NCBI GenBank assembly: GCA_033980235.1 | Contig: CM067069.1 | Location: 16,937,650-17,001,649, forward strand | Reading direction: 5' to 3' | DNA length: 64,000 nt | DNA from: Diadema setosum | Lineage: Eukaryota; Echinodermata; Echinoidea; Diadematoida; Diadematidae | Program-made: the position numbers and the translations under genes | The notes under the pieces: model-generated | The model's database searches: none | Told to the model about the DNA's origin: nothing | Seen by the model: only the letters and a program-made list of their open reading frames with translations | In this document: positions 33,256-44,085 of the stretch, one piece after another | How positions within the stretch are numbered: the stretch's first letter is position 1 | How the letters are laid out: every line of letters starts with the position of its first letter

Positions 33256-36136
33256 ATGCAAGACTTGCCGATTTATACAAGATTAAGGTGAGTAAATGAT
33301 CACAAATCATGACTTATTTGGGTTGCTTCTGTACGGCTAGATCCTTCAATTCTTTGGTAATAATTTCAATCGTTTGTCGTGCCCGCAACTTTTCTTTGTT
33401 ACCACGTTCACGCGTGAATTAATACACTGTACATGCAAAATGACATGACCTAATGGGAAGTAATACGGGCCTTTTTACGGTTACTTCTACTGCTATTTAG
33501 GGATTGACAAGAAATAAGGCAAAACAGTTTGCATTGTTTAATTTAATGGTACTTTAATGTAGTGATTTGTGATACTGTTTTGTCTTTGATTGCGTGTGCT
33601 TATGAGACGTACAGGTTAAGACTGACTTACTGTACAGAGTCAGTAGGCTATTAACCTGCTGCGACCTGCCCGAATACGAAGCGTTCGGGCTCCCACAGTT
33701 TACAACTGTGTATGGGACTAAGACTCGATCGCGCACTGTCACTAGTCATATCTGCATGCCCCTGATACAGTCTGCATGATAAGCTGTGTGAGAGTCGGTC
33801 GGCGGTGACATACATGATACAGATATCGGTGATTGAAACACTGAATGAGAGAATGTGCATCAAACTGTACTAAGGCAGAGGAGGTACAGCTAGTAATCAT
33901 CAGTGTGAAAGAAATTCCTTCTTACTTGGGTTTGGTTGCACAGTGCCGCAGCCAGTACAGTAGTGCAGACTGACTACAGTAGAATCCTAAACTGGTATAA
34001 TAAAGTTTCTATGTATATAGTGGCCGACTAGCTAGAGTAAAAGGTTTCAATAGCTGTGTCAGTGTGGCAAGGGTGTGAAGCTGATGATACCGGTACTGAC
34101 TATTAAAAAAAAATAAACAAAGAAGAGATATTTCAAGTAGATCTACAGTAGGCCCTACATGTATACACTTTATATCTATGGACATGGTGAACAACAATCA
34201 TAATTATATTGATTTTGAAGTGAAAATACAAGTTGCCAGCAGCGTTGTTAGTCATGTAGCAGACTAGTATTAAGCGTGAGCAGTCAAATAGCCTATTGAC
34301 TGCATCCTACTTCCTGGGAGTCATGATTCTCGGTATGAAACCTGATGTCAAAGCTTCTTCCTACTTGTGACCCCAAGGCAAAGGTGAGTTTTCTCTGCAG
34401 GCCAGGAAAGGAGTGCCCCCTTTGATATAAAGACTGTTTTCTTATGAATGTTGCAAATGCAGCATTGATTATCTTTAAGAGTTGGAAAGATTGAATGGTT
34501 AATCTTGTAAGATTAATTGCAGTTTGCCATGTAGAGTCTTTGTATCACTGTTGGCGGAAGGTTTTCAAAAGTGGGGGGGGGGGGCACTTCCTAGTTTCAT
34601 GAGCTAACAAGCAAATAAAAAAGGCCTTGAATGCAGCTTCTGGTTCCACTTCCAGGTTTCAGCTTACAAGCAAAAAACAAAACAAAAAAGTATTCAGCGC
34701 AAAAACATATCCTTATGGTGCTCACACTTCGAGGTTTTTATCTACATGTATTTCTTTCTAGTGCCACTTACACACTTTTGGGTACAGAAAGTGGGGGGGG
34801 GGGGACCCAAAGTGGGGACACCTTACGTTTTCCTTTGTATGGTGCTGAAAAAGTAGGGGCCCGAGCCCCCCTGGTTCCTGTGGCCATGTGTATAGCATCC
34901 AATTCTTTCTTGCACAGCTCTACATTACAGTTGTTTTTTAGTTGGATTATCAAAGATGACATACCATGTATTCGGTTTACTTTTGTACTTAATAGATTTA
35001 ACGCAGGAATCGCAACACTACAACGCCAAGGAAGAAAGAAACCTTGCCAACATTTCGCAAAGTCCGGAAAGGTCTGCTGCCATATGTCGCTGCCACGTAA
35101 TCTGCAACTGACCTGTGCTGGATCTGCCAAAGAACAATACTGTGAGTTGATCACGAGACTGCTGTGTCTCATTTTTTTTTTGCATTGTATGTTCAGATGT
35201 ATTATTTGTGGAACTCTTTAATGCATCAGTCTTTATACATACACACAGTGCACTCCTGTTCTAATGAATAAGGTTACACGAAATTGAAATTGAGGCCATA
35301 ATGTTATTGCGTGGCTCTACATTTGTTGCTTTATTGTTTACTTGTTTGGTTGTAACAAAACTTTCATAAAACGAAAGAAAACTGTAGGCCCTGAGGACCT
35401 CATTATAACGGAGTCCAGTGTATACTGGGCCAAATACGCTGTACCGAATTGCTGATGCAGTCACTGCATCAACATAAAAGGAGGATGATCCTGGACAAGA
35501 CGTTTGTCCCAGTATACGACTGGACTGGCCATCTCTCTTCTCTCAATCAACGTTGTTCCTAGTTCAATGTGAATCTGCATTTTTGCATTGAATGTGAAAA
35601 CTCGGTACATGATCAGTATGACCTTTTTCATGAAGAGGGTTGATGGCCCTCTCAAGTAATTTTGACTTCACCTGTTCTTCACTAGCATATATTCCCCCCC
35701 CCCCATCATCCCACCTCATAGTCTTGATACAAACCACAGACATTATCTCAGTGAGGAGATTTGGGAATATTGTAAAGATGTAACAAATGAACTTGTCTGC
35801 CCTCATCCAGATGGCACAGCATTTTCAAATGTTCAGTGTAGAGTGTATGGTCTATTAAAGTTCTAGAATTATATTGTACATGTAGTATAGCATTGTTTTG
35901 AGATTGTTACCCTACAATCAAATTTAAGCTTAAGAGGGTGTTTAGAGTGTGTTGTACTTGTGATTTGTCAGGAAAGTGCAACCCATAGAAATGTTCAATT
36001 ACGTGTTTTTCCTTCGTAGAAATCAATCTTCTAAATAAATGTATGATATATTGTACATTTTTGTATCACTATGCAGAGGAGAGTGTAACACTTTTGTTGC
36101 TGTTGTTGTTTTCCCCCAGGTATTCTGCATGACTGA
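33256..36136 (+). CDS. Candidate three-exon gene for a ~64-aa Cys/Lys-containing protein
   Basis: Exon 1 coding part is 33256-33287 (MQDLPIYTRL plus two bases), with donor AAG/GTGAGTAAA. Exon 2 is 34996-35141, acceptor TTTGTACTTAATAG, donor ACT/GTGAGT. Exon 3 opens at 36120 after TTGTTTTCCCCCAG and reaches TGA at 36134-36136. The three pieces are in phase (32+146+17 = 195 nt) and exon 2 is open only in this frame. It contains QGRKKPCQHFAKSGKVCCH, with later single Cys residues (LTCAG, QYC), perhaps a zinc-binding or disulfide pattern. The exon-1 region (33,090-33,287) is CpG-rich, as expected of a promoter and 5' UTR. A long AT-rich 3' stretch reaches AATAAA near 38,212. Family unknown; a long non-coding RNA is the alternative. 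Other consensus donors (34,383) suggest more exons or isoforms. Confidence 0.35.
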
Positions 36137-38074
36137 GGCACCTTCTTCAGCTGTCTTCGTGGAATGAATCGCTACAACTTCACTCAGTTCTACAGATGCA
36201 TCCATGATGAAACCTTTGTCCAGGGCAATCAACTACGGTCTGAAACAGTCTTCATAAAATCAGTGTAGAATACTGGCTGGTAATATTGTGAGAACACTTC
36301 ATCGAATGATTTTAAAGAAATCACTGTAGATTTACAACCCTGCGGCTACTTGTATCATGATGAGTTAATACTTGTATCTGCTTTGCATTGTGTATCATCC
36401 TCTGCCTAATTGATTAAAACACTAAAAGATGTATTGTTTTGTATGCTGACACTTTGTACAGTACTATCATCCTCGAGGTTGTTATAGAAATTCTTGCAGC
36501 TAGAGTAGCATGGTTTTCTTGTCATTCTCGCTTATGAATATAAGCTGCATTTTGATGTTTTGGGTGGAAGATGAAGTTTAGCCTTGAGCCAGCACTGAGA
36601 ATTACACTGTAGTACAGTGGCACCATTCAAGCTTTCTGTATGTAGCTGGAAAATTCCTGTACCTTCCTATCTTGTGCCTCTCCTATCCTGCCTATGCTAT
36701 CCTACTATTTTCTCTGAGTGTTCCTCTCTCTTCTATCATATCTCGTACAATGTGATTCTAGTTACAAATGCCATCCCTATATCGATGGAATAGACATATC
36801 CCCATACTTTGGGTTGGATGCTGTTAGAGGAAGGAGGGGGGGGTCCTTTTTCCTTTTGTTGCTTGTCACAATTTGCATGTGTGTGTGTATTAGTGGTGTT
36901 AATTATTTATTTTATTGCAGTTTCAGCAAACTTGGTATCCTTCTTTTTCTTCTGTTATGTAACAGGTGAGGATACTAACCTTTACAATTATTGAATGTAA
37001 GCATTAGCCATGTAAAGATGTGTTCACGGAAATCCTTCTAATAATTGTGTACTGTGCTTTGATTTGTTAATGATCTTTATATATCTTTCTTGAAGGTTTC
37101 TAGATGATCTTTAATTTATGAAGTATTTTCATTCATTTGCATATAGCTGGAAAGTATTGTGGCCATTTTGTTTCCTTCAGTGCATGTGAAAAATTACCAT
37201 AAAGGTTTTGTAATGTATACTTTTTATTCAACTATTTTTTTTTAACCTGAATTCACTGTGTTGTAAGTGCTTGCACATTCAACATCTGGAATTAACAAGT
37301 CTGCTTTCTTTAGATGATAAAAGTGTACTTTTTTGCACAACGCACATGGATTGCAAATGTTTCATTTTTTTTTTCTGCTGGGGGAGATTTTTATGTTTAT
37401 TGTTTGTCATAAAGAAATTCTTATAGGGAAATGAAATGATGTAATGATAATGACAGAACTTTGATACATTTTTTTCATCAGAGAATATTGTTTTCCCTTA
37501 TTTACAAAATTTGAATATATTCCATTACTCTATGAGTATATGTTATGTACATGTATTGTATTTAACTTTCTTAATTGTACATGTATTACACTATAATGCA
37601 AAAACTTGATTTGACTTAACTCCTTGTTTTGAATGATGATAAAAACTTAGCCTATAAAATTAATACATGTGCATTTTTGTGTGAATGCAGAAATGCATCC
37701 ATCTTGACAAATGAAAGTGACATGTTTGTATGTACCAAATGATGAACTGTACTTAGATAATGTACGAAAATGGGGAGTTTCTCTTTATTTAATTTTGCTC
37801 GTTTTTCATTATCCCAAGACTTTTTTTTAAACAAACATGAAATGTAATCATCTGTGGTGCAGAGATGTTTTAATTTCTCTGTACAGAGTGTGTGCCAAAA
37901 ATGAAGTATGAGTAGCATGTACAATGAATTGGTGATGGCATTGTTAAAGAGTATGTGTTGGCATTGCTAAGGAGTATGCGTTTCATTGAACAGCTCTGAA
38001 CACTGTGCTGTACTTCAAGCTTGAACATCTCCATTATTTCAGCAGGATTGCATATACATATTGCATGAAAGATA

Positions 38075-38103
38075 TATATATATATATATGTAAATATATA
38101 ATT

Positions 38104-38140
<37 letters not shown>

Positions 38141-38160
38141 TATATAATACATGTATGTAT

Positions 38161-38192
<32 letters not shown>
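38075..38192. repeat. (TA)n microsatellite cluster
   Basis: Three TA runs broken by TACATGTATG-type palindromes, just before the possible poly(A) site. Confidence 0.95.
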
Positions 38193-38193
<1 letters not shown>

Positions 38194-38539
38194 AACCCAT
38201 TAAGGTGGAAAAATAAAAACCAGGGAGCATAGATAGGGTCTAGGGTTCACAGGGAGCAAAGGGTTCAATTTTGATATCTGAAAAGTTCAAGAATTAACCC
38301 TTTTGGGTCGAAGAATGAACCTTATTACAACCTTGAGGTTAAACAATGTATCCTTCAGAGGTTCAATTTTTAACCTGCCTGGGTGCGAAAAGTGAACTTT
38401 AATAGTGCAACATTTTACTGCAGGGGTGCAAAAAATAAACTTTGAGGTTCACTTTTGAACTCAGAGGGTTCATTTTTATGGGGTTCAAAATTGAACCCTA
38501 GACAGGGGTTCAAATTTTGAGGGAAAAGGGGTGCTGCTA

Positions 38540-38747
38540 CTGTAAAAGTGGATATTTTCGCGCGACCAATTTTTCCCTCTTGGCCGGGTCACAAGAGTTT
38601 CGCGTGTTTTTAATTCCGCGGAATATAGACGTCACGCACAGGAACATATTGCAAGCAAAAATATTCGCGGGCTTTTATTTTCGCGCCAGTTTCTGGTTGC
38701 GCAAAATGCGCGAAAATTCAACACCGCGAAAATTTCCACTTTTACAG
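38540..38747. mobile_element. 208-bp MITE with CTGTAAAAGTGGA ends, TA target site
   Basis: Ends CTGTAAAAGTGGATATTTTC and its near-inverse (GAAAATTTCCACTTTTACAG), flanked by TA (38538-38539 and 38748-38749). The interior is rich in CGCG. It is nested in the right subterminal region of the 6.1-kb TIR segment, so it is younger than that end. Confidence 0.88.
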
Positions 38748-39174
38748 TATTGTATCACGCCTAGAGGTTCAATTTTGAACCCTGATTTCTTAGTGTGAAC
38801 GTCATAATCACGTCATACGATTCGCTACTGAGTCGATCATGAATATCCATGCGATTGAATTTAATATGCAAAAACTGGTGAATTTTTTGAAAAAAAAACA
38901 TTAATAATTAAAGTATCTACTCCGGGTTTAAAATTTAAACTGTGTCAGAAATTGTACATTTTATTCTTATCTTATTGGAACTAATGCAACCGTGTGTTAT
39001 GGAGACATATTTTCATATTTTATTGGACTTCTCACAATATTGTGGTCTAGTTTGGTATTCAGGTCATGAAACATTACTACTTTTTGCCCGTTTATAAAGG
39101 AACGTGATACAACAGTCCAGTGGCTGGAAATAGGTGGTTGGTATACAGGCATAGGAATAGGATTTAGGACTTAA

Positions 39175-39683
39175 CTCTTTATGTGCCACGTTCGCACGTC
39201 CGACTCAGTCGACGGCGTGCCAACTTCGCATATTCTGCTCAACAAACAAAGCCGCCAAAACCAATCGATAAATCGCTAATCCCGCTGTACAATCAAAGCG
39301 TTTCTCGCGCTTTTGTTCCTCTCACAAACGGCTTGCATTCTATGTGGTGATTGACTCTCAAGCGGTGTTCCCAACTAGATTTTCGTTTACATTCTAAGTT
39401 TCTGGGACTATTTTATGTGCAATAGTCATGCCTTTACAGTAATGTAGCAACTGGTAATTCAAAAGAAAAAATTGAAAATAGATTTGTCATACATTGTATA
39501 TGGGTGCAAAGGGTGCAAAGTTTGGCTTTCCTCTTTAACTTTGCTCACTGTTATGCCCAGCTTAACATAAATTTGAAGAAGTTATAAAAACTGGAAAAAC
39601 AGATTTCTTTCTCAAAGCATGACTACCTTCGTGTCTCAGAATAACGTGGCACACAGGGGGTTTCCACCATGGCACATAAAGAG
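39175..39683. mobile_element. 509-bp MITE with TTAA target site, copy 2
   Basis: Same family and orientation as 21828-22331. TTAA lies on each side (39171-39174 and 39684-39687) and the ends are CTCTTTATGTGCCA/TGGCACATAAAGAG. It differs from copy 1 by scattered substitutions and a short GGGTGCAAA duplication near 39,502. Confidence 0.88.
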
Positions 39684-39789
39684 TTAAGGAATAGACTGTT
39701 AGATTCGTAGGATTGTACCTGAAGATGCCCACACCTTTGTTAGGTCTTGTAAGTAACATAGTAAATAATGTATCTTGGCTAAAAAAAAC

Positions 39790-40262
39790 AACGTCAAATA
39801 GATGTCTCTTTCCTTTGTTTATTTTCGTCAAAGTGACGTCTTTAAGACATGTTTTGTCAGTACCAATACATGTAAAAAAGTCGTAAATTGAAAATGAAAT
39901 TGTAAACATGTTTATGACGTTATTCTGACGTGATAATTTGTCTTTCAAGTAGTAATCTAGACGTCATTAAAGCGTCTTTGTACGACCATCTAGACGTCAG
40001 ACAGTGGTCACAAATATGACGTCTTTTTGACTTCTTCCATTTGAGCAAAGATACATTTTGACGTCAGTCTAAGACGTTGAAATGGCGTCCATTATCTTTG
40101 TTTTTTACGTCGTTAAGACGACATATTATTCTGACGTCTAAATATAACGTCTTTTTTACGTCTTTCGTTCGAGCAAAATGACGTATTTTTGTCGACAGTG
40201 AACGACGTTGTTCTGACGACAGCACTGACGTGAAATAGACGTCGTTTTGAAGTGTCTCTGCC
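39790..40262. repeat. Second TGACGTC-rich block
   Basis: Dense GACGTC/ACGTCT/TGACGT motifs on both strands. 40,145-40,245 is homologous to 25,597-25,720. The internal segment 40,015-40,060 repeats 40,145-40,190 (GACGTCTTTTTGAC/ACGTCTTTTTTACGTC, then GAGCAAA), so units also recur within the block. Confidence 0.6.
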
Positions 40263-40921
40263 ATGAGGGTCATATGCTTTTTGTAATATGCAATGAAAAC
40301 ATAGGGTTGCTAGACAATTTCAAGAGTTATGACGAAATAAACAAACATATTTTTTCACTATATTTGCGCATAGACACTCGCGCGAATTTTTGACTTTGAC
40401 TTTGACGCCAGACATTCCTTTGTTATTGGTCAAAACCGATCGGAAATTAATGGAAATTGTCACTAAATGTATTAGGAATCCAAATCAGTCAGAAAAAGTG
40501 CCTTTTCATGTTCCTAACGCCCTGTGTGCGCGAAAACGTGCGGACGGATGCGTAGGCGCGGACGTTTTTGAAACGCTTAAAATTGTCTGAAATTTCAAGA
40601 TCTCCCTTTGGGAAAACGTTTTTTTTTTAGCATCTTAAGATTTTGACGCGCGGTCATGATGACCCAGGTAATAAACATAGTTGGCCTACAGGACCATCAG
40701 TCGTGACTTGAACTCTATGTCTACCGAAAATGATAAAGACATGACATTCTGTTACGAAGTTATGATCGATTACGCTTGTGACTGTATCTGAAAATCACAA
40801 AATGGCGCCTAGATGACGTCTCAAATATGTTATCGCTGATAGCGTATCGCCTAATAAAAAATGTAGGAAGATTTTGACAAACACAATGACCTAATAAAGG
40901 AATATTCAGTACAAACTCAAG

Positions 40922-41191
40922 AGGTGATACGCCGATAGCGTACACCCTTAAAAAATCCGAGTCAGAACTGACCCGGAACTGAGACCGTTGGGGTCACACA
41001 CCGTTCCGGGTCAAAAATCACTTGGAATTTGGTCATGAAGATCCTGAATAGGGTCACCCTGACCCAATTCATGAGACTGAATGGGTCATATCTGACCCCA
41101 TTCCTTGTCATTTCTGACCCGGAACGGTGTGTGAACCCAACGGACCCAGTTCCGGGTCAGTTCTGACTCGGATGTTTTAGAGTGTATCACC
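40922..41191. repeat. AGGTGATACGC hairpin split by a MITE
   Basis: Left part AGGTGATACGCCGATAGCGTA (40922-40942) and right part TATCACCT (41185-41192) make a perfect 11-bp stem with a CGATA loop once the insertion and one TA are discounted. Related to the hairpin at 785-813; a decayed relative (GCTGATAGCGTATCGCC) is at 40,836-40,852. Confidence 0.6.
40943..41184. mobile_element. 242-bp near-palindromic MITE, TA target site
   Basis: Ends CACCCTTAAAAAATCCGAGT and ACTCGGATGTTTTAGAGTG. Long inverted repeats (GTCAGAACTGACCCGGAACT and inverse) fill almost the whole element, which contains GACCCGGAACGG-type repeats. Flanked by TA at 40941-40942 and 41185-41186. Non-coding. Confidence 0.88.
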
Positions 41192-41267
41192 TAAAAAACA
41201 CAAATCAATTAAATGCAGTTATCAGAAGACATACGTACAGCCATCTTTTAAAGAGAAATATGCTCAC

Positions 41268-41627
41268 CTTCTCGGCATCTAGCTGAAATGATTGCCTCAA
41301 ATCCATCTGAGTTTATAGACGAGTCAGATCGAAACCTGATCCAGGCAGAACTGAAGTCATAGTCAGAGCTGGTGGGGACAGATGGCCCTGAGAACTCATC
41401 GGTCACTTCGGAGAAATCCGAGCTATTGCTGATTGTGACCTTGTCATGATTACTCTCTGTACTGAAACTGTCAAAGCGCAAAGTCATGCCACATCCCTCT
41501 GGAACAGACACCGTCCATGTAATGTCTGTGTTACTGTCGTATGGTTGGGGATGATTAGGGGATGAGATGGTTGCACTCTCTCCAGATTCCAGGTTAAATG
41601 TTAGTCCGTCAGAGGCAGGCGTAGTGA
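41268..41627 (-). CDS. CUB-domain exon, copy 2 (downstream copy)
   Basis: The 360-bp exon is phase 1 at both ends (acceptor TTGTCATTTCTAG; donor GAAG/GTGAGC) and encodes one CUB domain of about 110 residues. It contains FNLESGESATISSPNHP, PYDSNTDITWTV, VPEGCGMTLRFDSF, DKVTISNSSDFSEV, SSAWIRFRSDSSINSDGF and EAIISARC. Two cysteines are visible, not the four of classic CUB domains, and the usual D/E calcium-site pattern is altered. CUB domains mediate extracellular protein binding. The exon is about 85% identical to the one at 44815-45174, as is some flanking intron. The Met at the start of the longer ORF is intronic and rejected. Confidence 0.93.
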
Positions 41628-41639
41628 CTAGAAATGACA

Positions 41640-42175
41640 AGTGGGAAAAATTTATCAATGGTGACAGTCTGATGCAAGGCAGAGACATGCATTTCATTCC
41701 TATAAGTATGCATGCCTGCACAAATACGATATCTATCATCCAACACACACACACATTCTTATACACATTTGTACATAACGTAATGATAATAATTATGATA
41801 CATAATGATGAAATGTAGCGTAGTCATCAAGGCAATACATTATCTTTCCTCATTGAATTTGGATGAAGTAAATTGGAACAGGCAAACGGAAAAAAAGAAA
41901 AAACCAACAAATGATATTTAAATGTTTCAAAAGATACCACACACATGAAAACGAGTTCAAATTAGAAATAGCCGTTTGAAATTCTGAAGCTCTACAATAG
42001 AATAGAAATTAGTTATAAAAATTCGAAAACGAGGGCCTCTGAGGAAAGTAAATTTCAATGAAAAAAAAAAGAATGGTGAATATCCATATTACGAAAAGCT
42101 GCACAAAAAGTGGATTATTCAGACAAGGCAATCGCCAAATTGTGTCTCCCCCATTCGCGTACAAGGAATTAATAT
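41640..42175. other. Intron between the two CUB exons, left part
   Basis: The first ~45 bp next to the exon resemble the intron next to the other CUB exon (ATCAATGGTGACRG). The rest is AT-rich without features. Confidence 0.5.
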
Positions 42176-42184
42176 TTTTTATAA

Positions 42185-43427
42185 CTCCCAGAAGTTAATT
42201 GACCTGCTTATGACCTTTGACCTTGTGGTGACCTTCAACACCCTAAGGGACATTTACCATCCAAGTTTGGTCACAAACGGACAAAGGGATCAAAAATAAT
42301 GAGCCAATATCGAAACGCGCCATAAAAACTTAACATTGGGCCCTAAAAATTTGTTGACCCCTTTCTGTGACCTTTGACCTTTTGATGACCTTTAACTCCC
42401 CAAGGGACATCTACCGTCCAAGTTTGGTCACAAACGGACATAGGGATCAAAAGTAATGGGCCACAATCAAAATGCGCCCTAAAAACATAACATTGTGCCC
42501 TAAAAGTTTGTTGACCCCTGTCTGTGACCTTTGACCTTGTGACGATCTTCACCTCCCCAAGGGACATCTTCCATCCAAGTTTGGCCACAAACGGACAAAG
42601 GGATCAAAAGTTATGAACCATAAACGAAATGCGCCCTGAAAACTTAACATTGTGCCCTAAAAGTTCGTTGACCCCTGTCTGTAACCTTTGACCTTGTGGT
42701 TACCTTCAACTTCCCAAGAGACATCTACCATCACCCAAGTTTGATTGCCATTGTAGCAACATGTGCTGAGTTATGTGTGATAAGAGAGTCTTGCAAGTAA
42801 ACTTGAACGTATGACCTCAAATGACCTTTGACCTTATCATGTGACCTCTTACGGCACCATAACATGAAGGTACCCCCAGTGCATCCATCACCCAAGTTTG
42901 ATTGCCATTGTAGCAACATGTGTCGAGTTACGTGTGATAAGAGAGTCTTGCAAGTAAACTTTAACGTATGACCTCAAATGACCTTTGACCTTATCCTGTG
43001 ACCTCCAACGGCACCATAACATGAAGGTACCCCCAGTGCATCTATGACCCAAGTTAGGTTGTAATCCAAGCAACTTATGTGAATTTATTTGTCAAAAGAG
43101 AGTCTTGCAGGTAAACTTTAACTTAGAAAAGAGAGTCTTGCACATACTCTTTAATATATGACCTCAAATGACCTTTGACATCATCAAATGACCTCCGACA
43201 ACACCATAACATGAAAATACCCCTAGTGCTTCTACCACCCAAGTGTGGCTGCCATTGCTGTAACAGTTGCCAATTTATGCATCTTAAGAGAGTCTTGCAG
43301 GTAAACTTTAACATTTGTGATGGACGACGGACGACGGATGGACGACGGACGGACGACGGACGGACGACGGACGGACGCCATTTGGATCCCTTAGTCTCGC
43401 CTTCACCTCCGGTGGGCGAGACAAAAA
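42185..43427. repeat. 157-bp-period repeat array with DR1-like sites, minisatellite and terminal hairpin
   Basis: Two unit types follow each other. Type 1 (from ~42,190) has period 157 and contains CCAAGTTTGGTCACAAACGG and TTAACATTGTGCCC. Type 2 (from ~42,729, starts 42729, 42886, 43042, 43232) contains AAGAGAGTCTTGCAAGTAAA. Each unit carries TGACCTTTGACCT, at 42211, 42368, 42525, 42682 (one mismatch), 42822, 42979 and 43169 (one mismatch). The end is a GACGGACG minisatellite (43,322-43,376), then a hairpin at 43394-43422 (GTCTCGCC...GGCGAGAC) and AAAAAGG. Probably one non-autonomous mobile element; superfamily uncertain. Confidence 0.8.
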
Positions 43428-43444
43428 GGACAGGAACACTTATT

Positions 43445-43520
43445 ACGCTTCACCAGCAGTTTCATAAGTTTCACCAGCATTCATAAGTTTCACCAGTTTC
43501 ATAAGTTTCACCAGCATTTG
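43445..43520. repeat. Short ~19-bp tandem repeat
   Basis: Four variants of AGTTTCACCAGCATTCATA in succession. Confidence 0.8.
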
Positions 43521-43674
43521 AGGTGTTTGACATTTTGCTTTCTGTTGTTTGTGAAGCAATAATGACGACCATAATGACGACTTTTTTATGAAAATGAAGT
43601 ATTTCATGATCATGTCTGGGCTAGTTGAGACCAAGTTTTTACTGAGGGGTCAATTTGACACCCCCCCCCCCCGT

Positions 43675-44083
43675 TAAAATCACACCCTTTCCTTTCAGAA
43701 AGCGTCATTTATATTACTTTTAAGAATTCTGTCGGTTGGAGTTATGTTGCACACAAATCACTAGAAAAGACAGATAATTTATCACCAACAGTTAAACAAA
43801 AACAGTGAATAAAACATATCAATACTATGTAGTTATCAGAAAAATTTAGTATCTGCTGAATTCTATGAAAATTCAAAACTGTGATTCAAGTTTTCCACAA
43901 CCTGACTGAACACCCATTGTGTGAAGTAGTTCCATTTAGAAGGCGTCATTTACATTATCTTCAAGAAGTCTGTTGGTTGGGGTGATGCTGCACACAAATT
44001 ACTAAAGAACACAGACACTTTATCACCAACAGTCAAATAAAAAAAAGTGAATAAAACAGATGAACATGCAGTTATCAGAAATA
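43675..44083. repeat. Two-copy ~250-bp tandem duplication in the CUB intron
   Basis: 43,690-43,850 and 43,935-44,083 align (AAGCGTCATTTATATTA / AAGGCGTCATTTACATTA; TTATCACCAACAGT; GCAGTTATCAGAAA). The end, GCAGTTATCAGAA, is also present at 41,215-41,228 beside the other CUB exon, so it belongs to the duplicated exon neighbourhood. Confidence 0.65.
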
Positions 44084-44085
44084 TA

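Larger units (their letters stand above)
32708..38797. mobile_element. 6.1-kb segment between perfect 23-bp inverted repeats
   Basis: The left end (32708-32730) begins CACACTAAGAAATCAGGGTT and the right end (38775-38797) is its exact inverse. Both ends continue inward with many subterminal copies of GGGTTCAA/TTGAACCC (32,722-32,870; 38,240-38,520 and 38,765-38,785), a pattern expected of the two ends of one DNA transposon. No transposase is visible inside. The interior instead looks like an ordinary gene with a CpG-rich first exon. No clear target duplication was found (left ...GTAACAA, right AACGTC...), so two separate MITEs flanking the segment cannot be excluded. Confidence 0.5.

Noticed and set aside
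34631..35221. 196-aa ORF as a single-exon gene
   Set aside because: Its first part crosses G-runs and looks like intron. Only 34996-35141 has good splice borders and is kept as exon 2 of the candidate gene.
42185..43380. CRISPR-like array
   Set aside because: Eukaryotic tandem repeat with contiguous 157-bp units, no unique spacers and no cas genes.
43394..43427. Definite Helitron 3' end
   Set aside because: A hairpin is present, but no CTRR end and no TC start were found; kept only as a weak hypothesis.
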